Assembly (NCBI GenBank): GCA_964562175.1
Contig: CAZLRV010000014.1
Location: forward strand, 1 to 45,119
DNA from: CAZCJU01 sp964562175
GTDB lineage: Bacteria; Bacillota; Clostridia; Oscillospirales; CAG-272
Length of the DNA stretch: 45,119 nt
Reading direction: 5' to 3'
A program made the position numbers and the translations under genes. Positions 42,795-45,119 of this stretch are shown here, piece after piece. Under the pieces are notes generated by a model, which did no database searches, was not told where the DNA came from, and was given only the letters and a program-made list of their open reading frames with translations. Position 1 is the stretch's first letter. Each line of letters opens with the position of its first letter.

Positions 42795-43219
42795 GTGTGT
42801 ACGAGAGCAATGCACACCAGCTGGTAACTATAGCATATTCGCTTTTTCTCGGCATTTGCATAGCCTTGCTTTACACACTGTTTGAAGTCGTGTACGGGCT
42901 GTTTACTCAAAAGAAACGGTGCATAATATTGAGGGTCTGCCTTGATATCGTGTTTTCGACTGTTTGTACATTGCTTCTGCCCGTGTTTCTGTTCGTGTCA
43001 AACAGCGGTAAGCCGAGGGTGTATATCTTGCTGACACTTGCAGCATCCGCATTCGTCATCTACAAGACGGTATGTCGGCAGATCAAAAATTTTCTTATAC
43101 GGTGCATTGTAATATTATGCATTCCGTTAAAGCTGCTAATGGGGTTCATATACAAAAACTACAAATTGCACTCAAGGCATCACGCTGTTGAAAAATATAT
43201 AAGCGGAGGGATAAGATGA
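42791..43219 (+). CDS. yabQ: Spore cortex biosynthesis protein YabQ
   Basis: YabQ is a polytopic membrane protein of the forespore outer membrane required for cortex synthesis. The 142-residue protein has about four membrane helices and the YabQ feature of an N-terminal helix with LYTLFEVVYGLF and a conserved basic region after it (KKRCIILRVCLDIVF). It overlaps yabP and divIC by 4 bases each. Together with yabP it is the strongest evidence that the organism sporulates or recently did. Confidence 0.88.
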   Translation: MSVYESNAHQLVTIAYSLFLGICIALLYTLFEVVYGLFTQKKRCIILRVCLDIVFSTVCTLLLPVFLFVSNSGKPRVYILLTLAASAFVIYKTVCRQIKNFLIRCIVILCIPLKLLMGFIYKNYKLHSRHHAVEKYISGGIR

Positions 43220-43491
43220 AACAAAAAGAAAAATATATAAAGCTCGTTTTGTGCGTTTTTGCCTCCGTTTGCCTCTCAATATTCGTAAAAAAGCTCTATG
43301 ACAGCAAAATGCTCGATGAAAGACTCGATGAAACCGAGCGGCTGATAGAGCAAAGAGAAAACGAACTTGAGAGCCTGAGAAAGAAATACGAAATGCCCGT
43401 CGATGACGAATACATTTTGAACGAAGCCAGACAACGCTTCGAATATAGCTTCCCCGATGAAATAATATACGAAAACGATGTAAATAAATGA
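43216..43491 (+). CDS. divIC: Septum formation initiator DivIC/FtsB family
   Basis: DivIC is a small bitopic division protein that acts with FtsL and DivIB at midcell. The 91-residue protein has one membrane helix (about residues 8-25) and an extracytoplasmic coiled coil (about 30-60), then an acidic C-terminus. This size and topology, plus the position after yabP-yabQ, supports DivIC. GGAGGG precedes the ATG. FtsL is an alternative by topology only. Confidence 0.87.
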   Translation: MKQKEKYIKLVLCVFASVCLSIFVKKLYDSKMLDERLDETERLIEQRENELESLRKKYEMPVDDEYILNEARQRFEYSFPDEIIYENDVNK

Positions 43492-43509
43492 AATGATAGG
43501 AGCATAAAA

Positions 43510-43857
43510 ATGAAGGTAAGATTACCGCAGGGTATGGGCGGCGGACCGTCGAATATGAATTCGATGATACGTCAAGCTCAAAAGATTCAAGAGCAAATGG
43601 AAGAGCTGCAAACCGAGCTTGACGCAAGAGAGCATGAGATAAGCGCAGGCGGCGGCGTTGTTAAAATTAAAATAATGGGTACGCTTGAGGTAAGGAGCAT
43701 CGAGCTTCAGCCCGAAATAGTTGACCCCGAGGACATCGAAACACTTTCCGACACGCTTGTTGCGGCTGTAAACGAAGCAATTAAGAAAGTAAACGATATC
43801 AATAACGCTGAGAAAGAGAAGATAACCGGAGCGTTTAATCTTCCGGGTGTATTTTAA
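43510..43857 (+). CDS. ybaB: YbaB/EbfC nucleoid-associated protein
   Basis: YbaB proteins are small dimeric DNA-binding proteins. The 115-residue protein has the MIRQAQKIQEQMEELQTELD helix and a beta-hairpin region around GGGVVKIKIMGTLEVRSIEL. It sits directly before recR with a 1-base overlap (TAATG), the usual order; dnaX, usually upstream, is missing here. Confidence 0.95.
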   Translation: MKVRLPQGMGGGPSNMNSMIRQAQKIQEQMEELQTELDAREHEISAGGGVVKIKIMGTLEVRSIELQPEIVDPEDIETLSDTLVAAVNEAIKKVNDINNAEKEKITGAFNLPGVF

Positions 43858-44456
43858 TGAGTGAATACGTCACACCTCTTGCCGAGCTTATAGAATGCTT
43901 TCGACGCTTGCCCGGAGTCGGAGCAAAAAGTGCGGTGAGAATGGCGTTCGGCGTTCTCGAAATGTCAGGCGAGGATGCGGAGGAATTTTGCCGCTGTATA
44001 CGCTCTGTGAAAAACGATGTGAAGTACTGCTCGTGCTGTTGTAACTATTCGCAGGACGAGCTGTGCGAAATTTGCTCCGACCCAAAACGTGACAGAACTA
44101 CGATATGTGTTGTCGAGGACGCTCGTGCAGTTACGGCTTTTGAAAAAACACACGGCTATAACGGTCTATACCATGTTCTCGGCGGCGTTATCTCGCCTGT
44201 TGACGGCATTGGTCCGGAACAGCTGAAGATAAAAGAGCTTATGTCACGCCTGACAGATGAGGGAATAGAAGAAATTATTATAGCCACAAACCCCAACATC
44301 GAGGGCGAAACAACGGCTATATACTTAAGTAGACTCATAAAACCGCTTTCAATAAAAGTCAGCCGCCTTGCCTACGGAGTTCCCGTCGGTGCAGATCTTG
44401 AATTTGCCGACGGCGAAACACTTACACGTGCCATCCAAGGCAGACGGGAATTATAA
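43857..44456 (+). CDS. recR: Recombination protein RecR
   Basis: RecR acts with RecO and RecF in gap repair. The 199-residue protein has an N-terminal HhH with LPGVGAKSAVRMA, a C4 zinc finger (cysteines 58, 61, 70, 73), a Toprim domain with VVEDARAVTAFE and GGVISPVDGIGPEQL, and a C-terminal Walker-B-like region with RLAYGVPVGADLEFAD. Length is normal. recO lies 30 kb to the left in the prfB operon. It is the last gene of the operon, before a strong terminator. Confidence 0.97.
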   Translation: MSEYVTPLAELIECFRRLPGVGAKSAVRMAFGVLEMSGEDAEEFCRCIRSVKNDVKYCSCCCNYSQDELCEICSDPKRDRTTICVVEDARAVTAFEKTHGYNGLYHVLGGVISPVDGIGPEQLKIKELMSRLTDEGIEEIIIATNPNIEGETTAIYLSRLIKPLSIKVSRLAYGVPVGADLEFADGETLTRAIQGRREL

Positions 44457-44483
44457 AACGGTAGGTTTTCCCACCGTTTTTTT
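44455..44483 (+). terminator. Rho-independent terminator after recR
   Basis: AAAACGGT (44455-44462) and ACCGTTTT (44473-44480) form an 8-base stem that closes an inner GG-TTTT-CC pair. A run of seven T follows (44477-44483). It overlaps the recR stop codon. Confidence 0.88.
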
Positions 44484-44644
44484 ATTTTCATATTATCCTA
44501 TATAACCAATTGAACCGCCGTTTCTGTTGACAGCGAAAAGCAGAAAATGATTGGAATTTTACCCAAACCGCCCTTGTCGGGCAACAGGATCACAATGCAG
44601 GGCGAAAAAATATAAAAAAAGTAAAAATATTTTTCGAAAAGCTA
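44484..44644. other. Intergenic region with mutually exclusive hairpins
   Basis: This stretch between the recR terminator and the next promoter has no recognisable gene. It contains GCCC (44570-44573) pairing with GGGC (44579-44582), and an alternative pairing of CGCCCT (44569-44574) with AGGGCG (44599-44604). TTTTCGAAAA (44631-44640) lies just before the -35. I see no match to a riboswitch that I know. Confidence 0.4.
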
Positions 44645-44673
44645 TTGACAAGACAAGTGATATATGCTAAACT
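44645..44673 (+). promoter_or_regulatory. Sigma-A promoter of the DUF6273 gene, extended -10
   Basis: TTGACA (44645-44650) and TAAACT (44668-44673) are 17 bases apart. TGC precedes the -10. The element upstream, TTTTCGAAAA-GC-TATTGACA, resembles that of the prfB promoter closely. Confidence 0.72.
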
Positions 44674-44694
44674 GTTATTAAGATATTGAAGTAC

Positions 44695-44708
44695 ACCGCA
44701 GGTGCGGT
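44695..44708. repeat. 14-base palindrome in the 5' leader of the DUF6273 gene
   Basis: ACCGCA (44695-44700) and TGCGGT (44703-44708) are a perfect inverted repeat around GG. It lies about 22 bases after the -10, in the transcribed leader. It may be a repressor site or a small RNA hairpin ahead of GGAGG (44724-44728). Confidence 0.5.
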
Positions 44709-44735
44709 AAAAATAAATTTTGCGGAGGCAAAAAA

Positions 44736-45119
44736 ATGAGAAAACGGATAATAAGCGTTATTCTTGCGCTATGCACTACGTTATCGCTCATACCCTTTAC
44801 GGTATCGCAGGCTGTATCGCCGACGGTATCGTCCTCGGGCAGTGCGCAGGTCAGGAACATCACGCTCGGCACATCGGCACTTAAGGGCGGGCAGGCGACA
44901 AATGTCTATTTCGGAAAATATCAGCAAGCAAATCTCGGAAACGATAAGCCCGCAGACGGTGTAGACTACATCGAAAGCACGACTGCCACACAAAATAGTA
45001 TGGGTAAGTACTATTTGAGAGAGGCTGTCAAATGGCGTGTTCTCGATGTGTCGACCAACGGAGCATTGCTCTTATCCGACAAAAACCTCGATGCCATGCG
45101 GTATAATACCGTACGAACG
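44736..45119 (+). CDS. Secreted protein with DUF6273-like region, N-terminal part (cut by window edge)
   Basis: From ATG 44736, with GGAGG at 44724-44728, 128 codons reach the window end without a stop. A signal peptide (about residues 1-25, MRKRIISVILALCTTLSLIP) is followed by VYFGKYQQANLG and AVKWRVLDVSTNGALLLSDK, the hallmark strands of DUF6273, a domain common in secreted clostridial proteins that often also carry Ig-like or InlB-type repeats. The function is unknown. A strong promoter and a palindrome lie upstream. The C-terminal architecture is beyond the window. Confidence 0.85.
   Translation, partial: MRKRIISVILALCTTLSLIPFTVSQAVSPTVSSSGSAQVRNITLGTSALKGGQATNVYFGKYQQANLGNDKPADGVDYIESTTATQNSMGKYYLREAVKWRVLDVSTNGALLLSDKNLDAMRYNTVRT

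Noticed and set aside
1..45119. Mobile elements, prophage, toxin-antitoxin or defence genes
   Set aside because: No transposase, integrase, phage or nuclease-toxin motifs and no terminal repeats were found; all gene blocks are ordinary chromosomal content.

Overview
The window reads as chromosome of a low-to-mid-GC endospore-forming (or recently spore-forming) member of the Clostridia (Bacillota), probably an uncultured gut-type lineage. The evidence is the set of Firmicutes-specific genes: yabP, yabQ, a SpoVB-type flippase, rqcP, cdaA/cdaR, type II pantothenate kinase, mutS2 and the phoH-ybeY-era-recO block. Strong GGAGG-type ribosome sites, sigma-A promoters (often with an extended -10) and heavy use of ATA for isoleucine also fit. 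Species cannot be fixed from the sequence alone. No rRNA, tRNA, CRISPR, insertion sequence or prophage gene was seen, and no stretch over 300 bases lacks a gene.

Layout. 1-2.2 kb (minus): glycogen synthesis, glgB followed by the 5' part of glgC. 2.3-7.7 kb (plus): ribulose-phosphate epimerase and an Rrf2 regulator; a surface-anchored CBM9-like protein with its own promoter; then pantothenate kinase, a HAD phosphatase and an esterase. 7.7-9.8 kb (minus): a membrane-anchored glucosaminidase. 10.0-16.7 kb (plus): a tight information-processing operon, prfB-phoH-ybeY-era-recO-mutS2. 16.8-21.5 kb (plus): a small acidic protein of unknown function, rhamnulokinase and rhamnose isomerase, and a MATE exporter. 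21.6-23.2 kb (minus): a large lipoprotein of unknown function.

23.2-37.8 kb (minus) is one long block. From its start it reads cdaA, cdaR, a COG2509 flavoprotein, rseC, recJ, relA, dtd, hemZ, an MTA/SAH deaminase, a SpoVB-type flippase and mazG, with no gap over 3 bases; hup-rqcP follows from its own promoter. The block joins synthesis of two nucleotide messengers (c-di-AMP and (p)ppGpp) with DNA repair, D-amino-acid editing, haem synthesis and nucleotide-pool cleaning. 37.9-44.5 kb (plus), read from a divergent promoter, holds a P-loop ATPase, a four-subunit 2-oxoacid:ferredoxin oxidoreductase, ispD-ispF, yabP-yabQ-divIC and ybaB-recR. The window ends in the start of a secreted DUF6273 protein.

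Most genes are housekeeping and recognisable. The points most worth a second look are: the split of the usual yabM-yabN-yabO-yabP-yabQ-divIC cluster into two opposite-strand blocks; a prfB that lacks the autoregulatory frameshift; a shared C-terminal membrane-plus-polylysine anchor on two exported proteins; an inverted repeat overlapping the promoter that lies just downstream of an Rrf2 regulator; and several exported or acidic proteins with no function I can recognise. I did not find a clear new defence or mobile system here.
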